Origin: Tardiphaga sp.
GTDB lineage: Bacteria > Pseudomonadota > Alphaproteobacteria > Rhizobiales > Xanthobacteraceae
Assembly (NCBI GenBank): GCA_028290765.1
Contig: JAQGJF010000524.1
Span: forward strand, 1 to 7,034
DNA length: 7,034 bases
Direction: 5' to 3'
Shown here piece after piece: positions 1-5,822 of the stretch. Numbering within the stretch: position 1 is the first letter of the stretch; every line of letters begins with the position of its first letter. The translations under genes were made by a program, and so were the position numbers. The notes below the pieces were generated by a model. The model was not told the DNA's origin, ran no database searches, and was given only the letters and a program-made list of their open reading frames with translations.

Positions 1-530
1 TCGTACCGCTGTGCGTGCTCGGCGGCGTGGTGGCGTTGATCGACGCGCGCCACGGAATCATTCCGGACTGGCTGAATGTGACGATTGCCGGCCTTGGTCT
101 GTTGAAGGCGGTCGCCGCCGGTGGTCCGTGGTCGGGTCTGGAGGCTGCCTGCGAAGGCGTCATCATCGGCGCCATCTTCTGGCTGCTGAGGCGGCTTTAT
201 TTCATGTTGCGGAAAACACAGGGGCTCGGTCTCGGCGACGTCAAGTTGCTGGCTGCCGCGGGGATATGGATCGGGTTCGCCGGAGTTCCCATGCTGTTGC
301 TGATCGCCGCGCTGACGGCGCTCGCCGCGGCCGGGTGCATGCAATTGGCGGGACGGCACATGACCCGCTGGACCTCGCTTTCGTTCGGTCCGTTTCTGGC
401 GCTCGGCCTGTTGGCGACAACAGCCATCCAGCAGTACGGGCTCGATGCCGCAATGGCGGAAAATTCGCGCGACAGGATCAGCGCGCGGATCGACCGGGCG
501 GCGGACGTGAATTCACTAAAGGAAGCTTGA
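1..530 (+). CDS. gspO: Type IV prepilin peptidase (A24 family), C-terminal part, 5' end outside window
   Basis: This is an inner-membrane aspartic protease that cleaves pseudopilins after the Gly of the G|F site; family members often also N-methylate the new N-terminus. The frame is open to the left edge (first full codon at position 3; 175 residues visible), so the gene is partial. The two catalytic aspartates are visible: one in 'ALIDARHGIIPDWLN' (codon 42-44) and one in the 'GLGLGDVKLLAA' GxGD motif (codon 237-239). The later 'SFGPFLAL' motif, typical of the family, is also present. Several hydrophobic segments separate these motifs, as expected for a polytopic peptidase. The N-terminal zinc/methyltransferase domain, if there is one, lies off the left edge. 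The gene converges on the gsp operon and overlaps its last gene by 53 bp. The pseudopilins of that operon are its probable substrates, although a type IV pilus peptidase shared by both systems is also possible. Confidence 0.93.
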   Translation, partial: VPLCVLGGVVALIDARHGIIPDWLNVTIAGLGLLKAVAAGGPWSGLEAACEGVIIGAIFWLLRRLYFMLRKTQGLGLGDVKLLAAAGIWIGFAGVPMLLLIAALTALAAAGCMQLAGRHMTRWTSLSFGPFLALGLLATTAIQQYGLDAAMAENSRDRISARIDRAADVNSLKEA

Positions 531-1152
531 TCGCACCGGCCGGCAGCAGCCGGACCTCGCCGGCCGCCGGCCCCCCACCGGGCTGCGGCAAACTCAGCAC
601 GGCGCCCTGCTGGTCCTTGGCCATTGTCGCTTCGCGGCCCTGGATCAGCAGCAGTTTCCAGCCCTGATAATCCTCGCCGACTTTCAGCCGCAACGCCGCA
701 CTGGTCGATGGATCCAGGAAGATGCCGAATCCTTCGTCACCGCTCGCGATCGTGCCGACCAAAGAGAGTTGCGGGGGTTCGGGTTCTCGGATTCGGGGCG
801 GCGGCGCGGCTTTGGCGGCGACGGGTTCGGCGGCGACCGCGGCCGGCGGTGGCCGCCGCGACGGCGAAAAGATCGGGCGGTCGCGCGTGCCCGACAACCG
901 CGTCAATGGAATCGCCCATAGCGGGTTGGCGCTCAATACGCGCTCCGATGCCGGAACGGCCGAAGGCGCGACGGCGAGCGCCGGCGCAACGATCGGGGCC
1001 GGAGTGGAAGATGCAGCCGGTGTCCCGACCGTCCGCGCGTCGTCGGCGAGATCGGCATCCAGCGCATCGTTCGAGCCGGCAGTCGTCAGCGCGACAGCCT
1101 GTTGCGCCAAAAGCGCCAGCAGCAGGATGCCGATCGTCGTGCTCCGCATCAT
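478..1152 (-). CDS. gspN: T2SS protein N / GspC-like periplasmic subunit
   Basis: This is a 224-residue protein, the last gene of the operon, and the best candidate for the link between the assembly platform and the outer-membrane secretin. Residues 7-21 are hydrophobic (signal anchor or signal peptide, with an A-V-A-L end). Pro/Ala-rich linkers follow at about 45-70 and 101-127, flanking a short motif 'RDRPIFSPSRRPPP' (90-103). A compact domain at about 128-192 ('LSLVGTIASG', 'GFGIFLDP', 'LKVGEDYQGWKLLLI') resembles the GspC homology region/PilP-type beta fold. No PDZ or coiled-coil domain follows, so it is shorter than classical GspC. The start at 1152 is chosen because ATG 1152-1150 overlaps the gspM stop (ATGA) and a G-run lies 4 nt upstream. 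ATG at 1149 or 1167 are alternatives. The family name (N versus C) is inferred from motif and context. Confidence 0.8.
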   Translation of the reverse strand: MMRSTTIGILLLALLAQQAVALTTAGSNDALDADLADDARTVGTPAASSTPAPIVAPALAVAPSAVPASERVLSANPLWAIPLTRLSGTRDRPIFSPSRRPPPAAVAAEPVAAKAAPPPRIREPEPPQLSLVGTIASGDEGFGIFLDPSTSAALRLKVGEDYQGWKLLLIQGREATMAKDQQGAVLSLPQPGGGPAAGEVRLLPAGAIKLPLVNSRPPPGRSAR

Positions 1153-1162
1153 TTCGCCCCCC
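1147..1162 (-). promoter_or_regulatory. Ribosome-binding G-run and tandem ATG starts of gspN
   Basis: A run of six G (1162-1157) precedes CGAA and then ATGATG. The first ATG (1152) overlaps the gspM stop and the second (1149) shares its A with it. Spacing is 4 nt to the first and 7 nt to the second, so either Met could initiate; the difference is one residue. Confidence 0.6.
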
Positions 1163-1712
1163 GCCATTGCCCGGATACCGCGAGCAGGATTCGCAATCTT
1201 CCGGTCCCGGAATCCGACGACACGTTCGGGGTCTGGACCACGAGCTGATCGATGAACAGAAACGGCATTCCGGCTTCAATCTCGTAGAGCATCTGCTGCA
1301 GTTCCGGTTGGCCGATCTCGCAGCTTGCAATCATGCTGAGGAATCCGGTCTTGGATTGCGTGCCCTGTAATTCGACCTGGGACGACAGGACGTTGCCGCC
1401 GTATTTCGTCACCGTGCCGGCCACCCGCTGAAGCAAGGTTGCGCCGGCGATGGTCACCGTCGCCCCTTCCAGAAAGGCCGAGCCGGACGGCATCGCGGCA
1501 CCGCCGGCAGAACCGCGCGCCGTGGCAGGCCTGCGGCCTTCGAGCTGCTCCAGCATGGCCGACGACGACGCCACCTCGGCGCGCTGGCCGAGCACATCCG
1601 CGATGGAACTGACGACCAGGAACAGAAAGACCACCACGAGGCCCGCGTAAGCCGCCGCCGCCGCGATCGGCGATCCGGTGAAGATCTTTCTCAACATCAT
1701 GGCCGGATTCAT
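1149..1712 (-). CDS. gspM: T2SS inner-membrane platform protein GspM (short subtype)
   Basis: This 187-residue bitopic membrane protein partners GspL in the inner-membrane platform. A short cytoplasmic N-terminus is followed by one membrane segment (about 15-36) and a predicted coiled region (about 42-62). The periplasmic domain begins with 'FLEGATVTIAGATLLQRVAG' (80-99), a signature I associate with the 'subtype b' GspM family. A PilO-like ferredoxin fold follows, ending in 'RLRILLAVSGQWRG'. The start at 1712 gives an ATGA overlap with the gspL stop. The same frame stays open upstream as far as 2393, but that stretch is an Arg-rich out-of-frame reading of gspL and is rejected. The Shine-Dalgarno is weak (GGATCGGG), which suggests coupling to gspL translation. 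The assignment rests on the signature, the topology and the position between gspL and gspN. Confidence 0.88.
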   Translation of the reverse strand: MNPAMMLRKIFTGSPIAAAAAYAGLVVVFLFLVVSSIADVLGQRAEVASSSAMLEQLEGRRPATARGSAGGAAMPSGSAFLEGATVTIAGATLLQRVAGTVTKYGGNVLSSQVELQGTQSKTGFLSMIASCEIGQPELQQMLYEIEAGMPFLFIDQLVVQTPNVSSDSGTGRLRILLAVSGQWRGAK

Positions 1713-2791
1713 GAACCCGATCCGAAGTAAGCCGCGATATGCGCCTCGATGTGGAAACGCTCGCCCGGGTCGTTCTGGGCGCGCGTGGTGGGTGCAAAAA
1801 ACGTGGCGCGGGTGAACTGCGGCGATTGTTCCATCAGGCGAACCAGCGACGGCGCGTCCTGCGTCATGCCGACGACCTGAATCTTGTCGCCTTCGATCCG
1901 CAGCTCGGTCACATAGGTATTGTCCGGCAATACCCGCGAGATGGCTTCGAGCACCAGGACATCGGACGGCGTCGACTGCTTGCGTTTCGCCAACAGCCCG
2001 AGGCCCGATGCGCCCGCGGCATTCGGATCGAGACGCAGCGACGCCCGGCGCTCCGAAATCCGGCGCGAGAGCTGCTGCTGCTCGGCGTCCAATGCGCCGC
2101 CGAGATAGGCGGCCACGAGCAGCGAAGCCGCCGCGGCAAGACCGCTGGAGAGCAAGACCACGCGCAGAAGGCGCGGCACATCCACCCCTCGCCCGATCGC
2201 CCCCTGCAGTGGCTTGTCGAACAGCTTGATCCTGCTCGGCGCGTTCTCCCCGGCCGACGCCTCGGCGAACACCGCAACGGAGGCGGCATCGAGGTCGGTC
2301 GCGAGTTGAACGAGAGGCTGGATCTTCTGTTTCGACGTCGCGGCGAGAGTCAGTTCGATCCGCTCGTTCGCGCCGGCCGCGGGCGGGCTCCATCCGAAAA
2401 CCGCGTCATTGGCGCTCCAGGGCGTCAGCCGGTCGATCTGCGCGCGCAGCATGCCGTCGAGAAAATCGCCGGCCTGCCTTGGGAAGTCGAGCGACCGGAA
2501 CATGACGTGCTCGGACTTGAGGAGGATTTCAACGCGGCTGCCGCGAAGGACACCCTGCCACGCGTCCGGCAACGGCGGATGCGGCCGGCCATTGTGCAGA
2601 TGAAACGACAAACTCGGCAACGCCGCATCGTTTTGCGCCGATACGATCCCGGCCGAGAACCTGTTGTCGTCGGCTTCGCTGAGCAGGATCTGGCGCGGGC
2701 GCAGATAACGCCCAGCCACGGCATCGATGGCCGCGTTAACCGCCATGATCCATTCACCGAACAGCGTCTTGAGTTCCGTTGTCATCGTCAT
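1709..2791 (-). CDS. gspL: T2SS inner-membrane platform protein GspL
   Basis: This is a 360-residue bitopic protein that, in the family, links the cytoplasmic ATPase GspE to GspM and the pseudopilus. Residues 1-205 form the cytoplasmic part, including 'VEILLKSEHVMFRSLDFP' and 'MLRAQIDRLTPW', as in GspL/PilM-like actin-fold domains. A membrane segment lies at about 209-231. A heptad-like stretch with 'EQQQLSRRISERRASL' follows at about 237-252. The periplasmic domain (about 276-355) has 'VLEAISRVLPDNTYVTELRIEG', which looks like the PilN-type ferredoxin fold. The start is ATG 2791-2789, overlapping the gspK stop as ATGA; a second in-frame ATG lies two codons downstream (2785). The frame continues upstream to 2845, but that part lies inside gspK. 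The N-terminal half is more diverged than the C-terminal half, and classical ATP-site motifs are not obvious to me. Confidence 0.9.
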   Translation of the reverse strand: MTMTTELKTLFGEWIMAVNAAIDAVAGRYLRPRQILLSEADDNRFSAGIVSAQNDAALPSLSFHLHNGRPHPPLPDAWQGVLRGSRVEILLKSEHVMFRSLDFPRQAGDFLDGMLRAQIDRLTPWSANDAVFGWSPPAAGANERIELTLAATSKQKIQPLVQLATDLDAASVAVFAEASAGENAPSRIKLFDKPLQGAIGRGVDVPRLLRVVLLSSGLAAAASLLVAAYLGGALDAEQQQLSRRISERRASLRLDPNAAGASGLGLLAKRKQSTPSDVLVLEAISRVLPDNTYVTELRIEGDKIQVVGMTQDAPSLVRLMEQSPQFTRATFFAPTTRAQNDPGERFHIEAHIAAYFGSGS

Positions 2792-3720
2792 CGCAGAGCC
2801 GCCCGTTTCCCCGAACCGCGGCCCGGTCCGATGTCGTCCTGCCACGACAGCACCCGATAGGGATCGTCCTTGCCGCCGAGTGTCATGACGACCTCGGACG
2901 AGCTGCGGCGACCATCATTGAACCTGATGGCCGTCAGGACACGAAAGGACATGCTTTTAGGAATTTCCGCATTGGCCTTGGCCGGTCCGAGCGCAGCCGC
3001 GATCGCCGATCCATCCTTCGACAGACCGGCGCGCTCGTTCAGAAAATCCCTCAAATTGGACGGCGTCATGCCGGGCAGCGCGGCGATGACTTCCGGTGCC
3101 GCGATCAGCACGTCGACGCCGGACGACCCATTGAAGACCGTGACAAACGGCAGCGCCCGGTCGACCAGCCCCGGAGGCAGGCCGAGAACAAGACTGAGCT
3201 CGTTGACATGGGTGAAGAGCGACTGCCGGGGAGCATAGGTCAGGCCCGCGGCGGCGTAGAGCGCCGCCTCGTCATTGGCGGCATTGGGCACGGGACGCGT
3301 TCGCCATCCAGCAATCCGGTCCGCATATTCCCTGGCGGCGGTCTGGTCCGCGCCGAGGCCCGCAAAGAAACCGGCCAGCATTTCCTTGGGCGCAAAATTG
3401 AGATCGATGCGGGCGGTTTCCGACGCGAAGGATACCTGAACGTCCGCATTATCCAGCCGAAACTGGAATGCCCCCTGCGAGGGCCGCGCCTTGTCGCCCG
3501 CCAGCAGCAGCTGATAGGCCGCGAGCTCGAGGCTGGCCGACACCAGTGTCTCCACCCGCAATCCGGTATCGTTGACAGCCAGCGCCTGTGCCGAGTTCGA
3601 CAGATAGACGGAAAAGATCACCGCCAGCGCCGAGAGCGCCGCCAGAATCCACAGCACGGCGACGATCACGAAGCCGCGCTCCGAGGATGCCGGTGTCGCA
3701 GCGCCGTGTTCCGCCGTCAT
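2788..3720 (-). CDS. gspK: T2SS minor pseudopilin GspK
   Basis: GspK is the large minor pseudopilin expected at the tip of the pseudopilus in complex with GspI and GspJ. The protein is 310 residues, within the usual GspK range. The leader is 16 residues, ending 'SSERG', then the cleavage site before F17 of 'FVIVAVLWILAALSALAVIF'. Mature position 5 is Ala, not Glu; lack of Glu5 is a known property of GspK. The GspK body is visible: 'ARIDLNFAPKEMLAGFF' (about 109-125), 'YADRIAGWRTRP', a helical insertion, and the helix-hairpin-like 'PEVIAALPGMTPSNLRDFL'. The start is ATG 3720-3718, forming ATGA with the gspJ stop and preceded by GGGAGGA 5 nt upstream, the best ribosome-binding site in the operon. 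The open frame upstream to 3801 is a shadow within gspJ. Confidence 0.95.
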   Translation of the reverse strand: MTAEHGAATPASSERGFVIVAVLWILAALSALAVIFSVYLSNSAQALAVNDTGLRVETLVSASLELAAYQLLLAGDKARPSQGAFQFRLDNADVQVSFASETARIDLNFAPKEMLAGFFAGLGADQTAAREYADRIAGWRTRPVPNAANDEAALYAAAGLTYAPRQSLFTHVNELSLVLGLPPGLVDRALPFVTVFNGSSGVDVLIAAPEVIAALPGMTPSNLRDFLNERAGLSKDGSAIAAALGPAKANAEIPKSMSFRVLTAIRFNDGRRSSSEVVMTLGGKDDPYRVLSWQDDIGPGRGSGKRAALR

Positions 3721-4457
3721 AGCGATCCTCCCTGCCCGGTCGCGGCGCCGGCCCGCGGCTCCTGCCGGGTGTTCTTCGGAAGGCCCGATGGGCCATCGCA
3801 ACCGGCATCCGGCCGCGCACAGTCGCTGGGCACCTGGACGTGAACCGGCGTCACGGTCGAGACCGACAGGACTAGTCCACTCGCGCCGTCACGAACCGTC
3901 AGCCTGATCAGCGCCGGCAGCCGGTCGGATTGGCGCCAGTCGCCCTTCCAGATCCTGTCCGGACCGGCATAGGCGAATGACAGGCGGAACGGCGCTCGCA
4001 ACAGCACCACCGGATCGCCGAAACGAATCTGTTCGGACAGCGACGAGGCCGGCGGCAACGGCCTGAACGAGGCGCGCGAACGGACCGTCATGAATTCCCG
4101 GCGATCGGTGGTTTCGCCGATCCGCACCACATCCAGCCCGGGACCTGCGTTCGGGCCCAGTGCGGTGCGTACGAAGGTCACCGACAATTCCGTCCCATCG
4201 AACAACGGGACGCGCGCGTCGCGTTCGGCCGTCACGTATTCCGCCGCCGCGAGGTCGGCGCCGATCCGCTGCAGCGCAATTCCGATCACTTCGCTGCGCT
4301 GGATGCGGTCGATGCCGCGGTTCCAGTTCGGGAGCCATTGCGCCGTGATGCTGGCCAGTGCCGAGAGCACGAGACCCATCAACGCCAGCGCCACCAGGGT
4401 CTCGATCAGCGTGAACCCGCGCGCGCCATCATGCTGCTTTTCGATCGAGGCTTTCAT
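3717..4457 (-). CDS. gspJ: T2SS minor pseudopilin GspJ
   Basis: This minor pseudopilin is expected to form the tip complex with GspI and GspK. It has 246 residues. The leader is 14 residues ending 'DGARG', then 'FTLIETLVALALMGLVLSAL' with Glu at mature position 5 (E19). 'GIALQRIGADLAAAEYV' matches the GspJ pattern after the N-terminal helix, and 'FAYAGPDRIWKGDWRQSDRLPALIRLTV' is the characteristic late GspJ motif, with a Trp and a 'LPALIRLTV' strand. The tail from about 209 is hydrophilic and Pro/Gly-rich, carries two cysteines (C213, C220), and looks like an extension beyond the core fold. The start is ATG 4457-4455, overlapping the gspI stop as ATGA. Its Shine-Dalgarno is poor (CGGA directly before the ATG), so coupling to gspI is likely. 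The longer open frame to 4577 lies within gspI and is rejected. Confidence 0.95.
   Translation of the reverse strand: MKASIEKQHDGARGFTLIETLVALALMGLVLSALASITAQWLPNWNRGIDRIQRSEVIGIALQRIGADLAAAEYVTAERDARVPLFDGTELSVTFVRTALGPNAGPGLDVVRIGETTDRREFMTVRSRASFRPLPPASSLSEQIRFGDPVVLLRAPFRLSFAYAGPDRIWKGDWRQSDRLPALIRLTVRDGASGLVLSVSTVTPVHVQVPSDCARPDAGCDGPSGLPKNTRQEPRAGAATGQGGSL
3718..3732 (-). promoter_or_regulatory. Strong ribosome-binding site and ATG start of gspK
   Basis: Read on the minus strand, GGGAGGA (3732-3726) is followed by 5 nt and the ATG at 3720-3718, which overlaps the gspJ stop. It supports this start over the longer open frame. Confidence 0.85.
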
Positions 4458-4867
4458 TCCGATGGCCTGTGCATCAGGCGTACGGTGCGCAGATCGGACA
4501 TCGCGCCGGACGGCGACCGGACACGGATCCGGACAAGCTCGGGAACCCAGGCGACGTCGGCGCCCTGCACGGTCCAATCCCCGCCCAACGGTCCAACGTC
4601 GATGGTCCAGCGGTAATCGTCGATCCGCCCCGATAATGCGCCGGCGACGAGTTTGGCGCGCGGCGGAATGCCCGTCATCAAGACGGTGCGCGCCGTCTGC
4701 ATCAGCGCGACATGCTGTTCGAGCGAACGCACGCCGCGCACATTGGCCGACATCACCGAGCCGATTGCCACGACCGAGACGGCGATGATCGCCAGCGCGA
4801 TCAACACCTCGATGATCGTGAAGCCGGCATCGCGGCCGTCAGTTGGTGGCGACGCTGCGCGAGACAA
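4454..4867 (-). CDS. gspI: T2SS minor pseudopilin GspI, TTG start
   Basis: This minor pseudopilin is expected to nucleate the GspI-J-K tip. It has 137 residues: a 15-residue leader ending 'GRDAG', then 'FTIIEVLIALAIIAVSVVAI' with Glu5 (E20). The mature chain of 122 residues is usual for GspI. 'LMTGIPPRAKLVAGALSGRIDDYRWTIDV' follows the family pattern, in which a 'G' turn precedes a W-containing strand. The start is TTG 4867-4865. It is the only initiation codon between the in-frame stop at 4885-4883 and the cleavage site, and GGAAGGA lies 6 nt upstream. The gene overlaps gspH by 29 bp and meets gspJ at an ATGA overlap. Confidence 0.94.
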   Translation of the reverse strand: MSRAASPPTDGRDAGFTIIEVLIALAIIAVSVVAIGSVMSANVRGVRSLEQHVALMQTARTVLMTGIPPRAKLVAGALSGRIDDYRWTIDVGPLGGDWTVQGADVAWVPELVRIRVRSPSGAMSDLRTVRLMHRPSE

Positions 4868-5312
4868 TCTCGATCCTTCCGGTCAGCCAGTTGACACGAA
4901 TTTCAAATCCCGCATCGAACCGCGTCAGCGCGATGGTTCCGCCGCACGACATTCCGTTGGCGAAAAAAGCGATGGTCGACAGCGCCGCCTGCCGGTTGCA
5001 GGTTTGCGGCAACAAGGCATCGAAGTGGACGTCGTCGGGGATGCGGATCATGTCGGACGTCGCGCCCGAGCGGATCGAACGCGTTCCGGCATCGACCAGC
5101 GTGGCGATGTCGATCTGGCGCCGGATCGCCGCATTGCGGTCCGCCTTCAGAAGCGACGCGGTCTGCAGGGCATAGGCCTGCAGCCGCGAACGCGAGGTCT
5201 GATGTGGCAGCGACGGCAACAGCACGGCCACCAGCAGCGCGATGATGGCGAGAACGCACACCATCTCCAGCAAGGTGAAACCGCGTTCGGCGTCGTCAGT
5301 CATTTCTGGCAT
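4839..5312 (-). CDS. gspH: T2SS minor pseudopilin GspH
   Basis: This minor pseudopilin, of 157 residues, is thought to link the tip complex to the GspG shaft. The leader is 11 residues ending 'DDAERG', then 'FTLLEMVCVLAIIALLVAVL' with Glu5 (E16). The GspH-type body shows 'LQTASLLKADRNAAIRRQ' and the late motif 'IAFFANGMSCGGTIAL' followed by 'NWLTGRIEIV', which matches the usual 'F.pdG.s.GG.i.l...TG.i' pattern. C105 and C123 are placed so that they could form a disulphide in the periplasm. C19 (mature position 8) lies in the membrane helix. The start at 5312 overlaps the end of gspG by 17 bp. ATG 5303 is an alternative that would give an 8-residue leader; neither has a strong Shine-Dalgarno. 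Confidence 0.93.
   Translation of the reverse strand: MPEMTDDAERGFTLLEMVCVLAIIALLVAVLLPSLPHQTSRSRLQAYALQTASLLKADRNAAIRRQIDIATLVDAGTRSIRSGATSDMIRIPDDVHFDALLPQTCNRQAALSTIAFFANGMSCGGTIALTRFDAGFEIRVNWLTGRIEIVSRSVATN
4865..4880 (-). promoter_or_regulatory. Ribosome-binding site and TTG start of gspI
   Basis: Read on the minus strand, GGAAGGA (4880-4874) is followed by a 6-nt spacer and TTG (4867-4865). It decides the gspI start, because no ATG or GTG occurs in frame between the preceding stop and the pseudopilin cleavage site. Confidence 0.85.
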
Positions 5313-5805
5313 TTTTATCGCCGGTCATGCTGTCCAGCGAGATGTCGGAGGCGACCCCGCTGCCGCCTTCCTGGCCGTCGGATCCGTAGGACATGATATC
5401 GTATGGACCGCGGTCGGCGGGCGCGCGGTACACATAGGCGTGGCTCCAGGGATCGTTGGGGACGGCGCCACCCTTGAGATAGGGTCCGTTCCAGGCGGCG
5501 ACGCCCGGCGTCCGCTGCACCAGGGCCGTCAACCCCTCCGCCGTCGAAGGAAACCGGCCGGCGTCGAGATAGAACAGGTCGAGCGCGCCGGCGAAGCTCT
5601 GCAACTGGATCTTCGCCGCCTTGACCTTCGACTCGCTGAGATAGTTCAGCACGCGCGGGCCGATCAGGCCCATGATGAGGCCGATAATGGTGATCACCAC
5701 CAGCATCTCGACCAGCGTGAAGCCCTGTTCGCCGTCATGGCCGCGGCGCTTGTCCGCCGCCGGCCCGGTCGATGATGATCTGCGGATGTTCTTGATGGAT
5801 ATCAT
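5296..5805 (-). CDS. gspG: T2SS major pseudopilin GspG
   Basis: This is the main structural subunit of the pseudopilus and has 169 residues. The leader is unusually long for a T2SS pseudopilin (28 residues, basic, ending 'GHDGEQG'). It is followed by 'FTLVEMLVVITIIGLIMGLI' with Glu5 (E33). The mature protein of 141 residues is normal for GspG. Conserved GspG elements are present: 'LFYLDAGRFPSTAEGLTAL', 'GPYLKGGAVPNDPW' and 'YDIMSYGSDGQEGGSG'. The last stretch is the region that binds structural calcium in characterised GspG proteins; I did not confirm individual ligands. The start at 5805 is supported by GAGG about 10 nt upstream and the 17-bp gap from the gspF stop. The frame remains open upstream to 6321, but that reads gspF out of frame and lacks GspG character. 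Confidence 0.97.
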   Translation of the reverse strand: MISIKNIRRSSSTGPAADKRRGHDGEQGFTLVEMLVVITIIGLIMGLIGPRVLNYLSESKVKAAKIQLQSFAGALDLFYLDAGRFPSTAEGLTALVQRTPGVAAWNGPYLKGGAVPNDPWSHAYVYRAPADRGPYDIMSYGSDGQEGGSGVASDISLDSMTGDKNARND

Positions 5806-5822
5806 GATGCGTAAACCTCGAT

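Noticed and set aside
535..590. GC-rich inverted repeats (CCGGC-AGCA-GCCGG and neighbours) as a possible terminator
   Set aside because: There is no T-tract on either strand and the region is coding sequence for the gspN C-terminus; such repeats are common at this GC content.
624..1370. Plus-strand open frames opposite gspN and gspM
   Set aside because: They are Arg/Ser-rich, low-complexity translations with no motif; their minus-strand counterparts have clear T2SS features.
1713..2393. Upstream extension of the gspM frame (about 227 extra codons)
   Set aside because: The extension reads gspL in another frame and is Arg-rich; the ATG at 1712 gives a proper GspM N-terminus and an ATGA overlap.
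1739..2860. Long plus-strand open frame of 373 codons antisense to gspL
   Set aside because: It is Arg/His/Gly-rich with no domain or membrane pattern and lies opposite a well-supported gene; long antisense frames are expected at this GC content.
2779..3843. Long plus-strand open frame of 354 codons antisense to gspK
   Set aside because: It has the same Arg-rich composition without recognisable motifs and covers gspK exactly; a shadow of its codon use.
3717..5805. Reading the locus as a type IV pilus or Tad system instead of T2SS
   Set aside because: The gspG-H-I-J-K order, a GspK without Glu5, the GspG late motif and the presence of GspL and GspM together point to T2SS.
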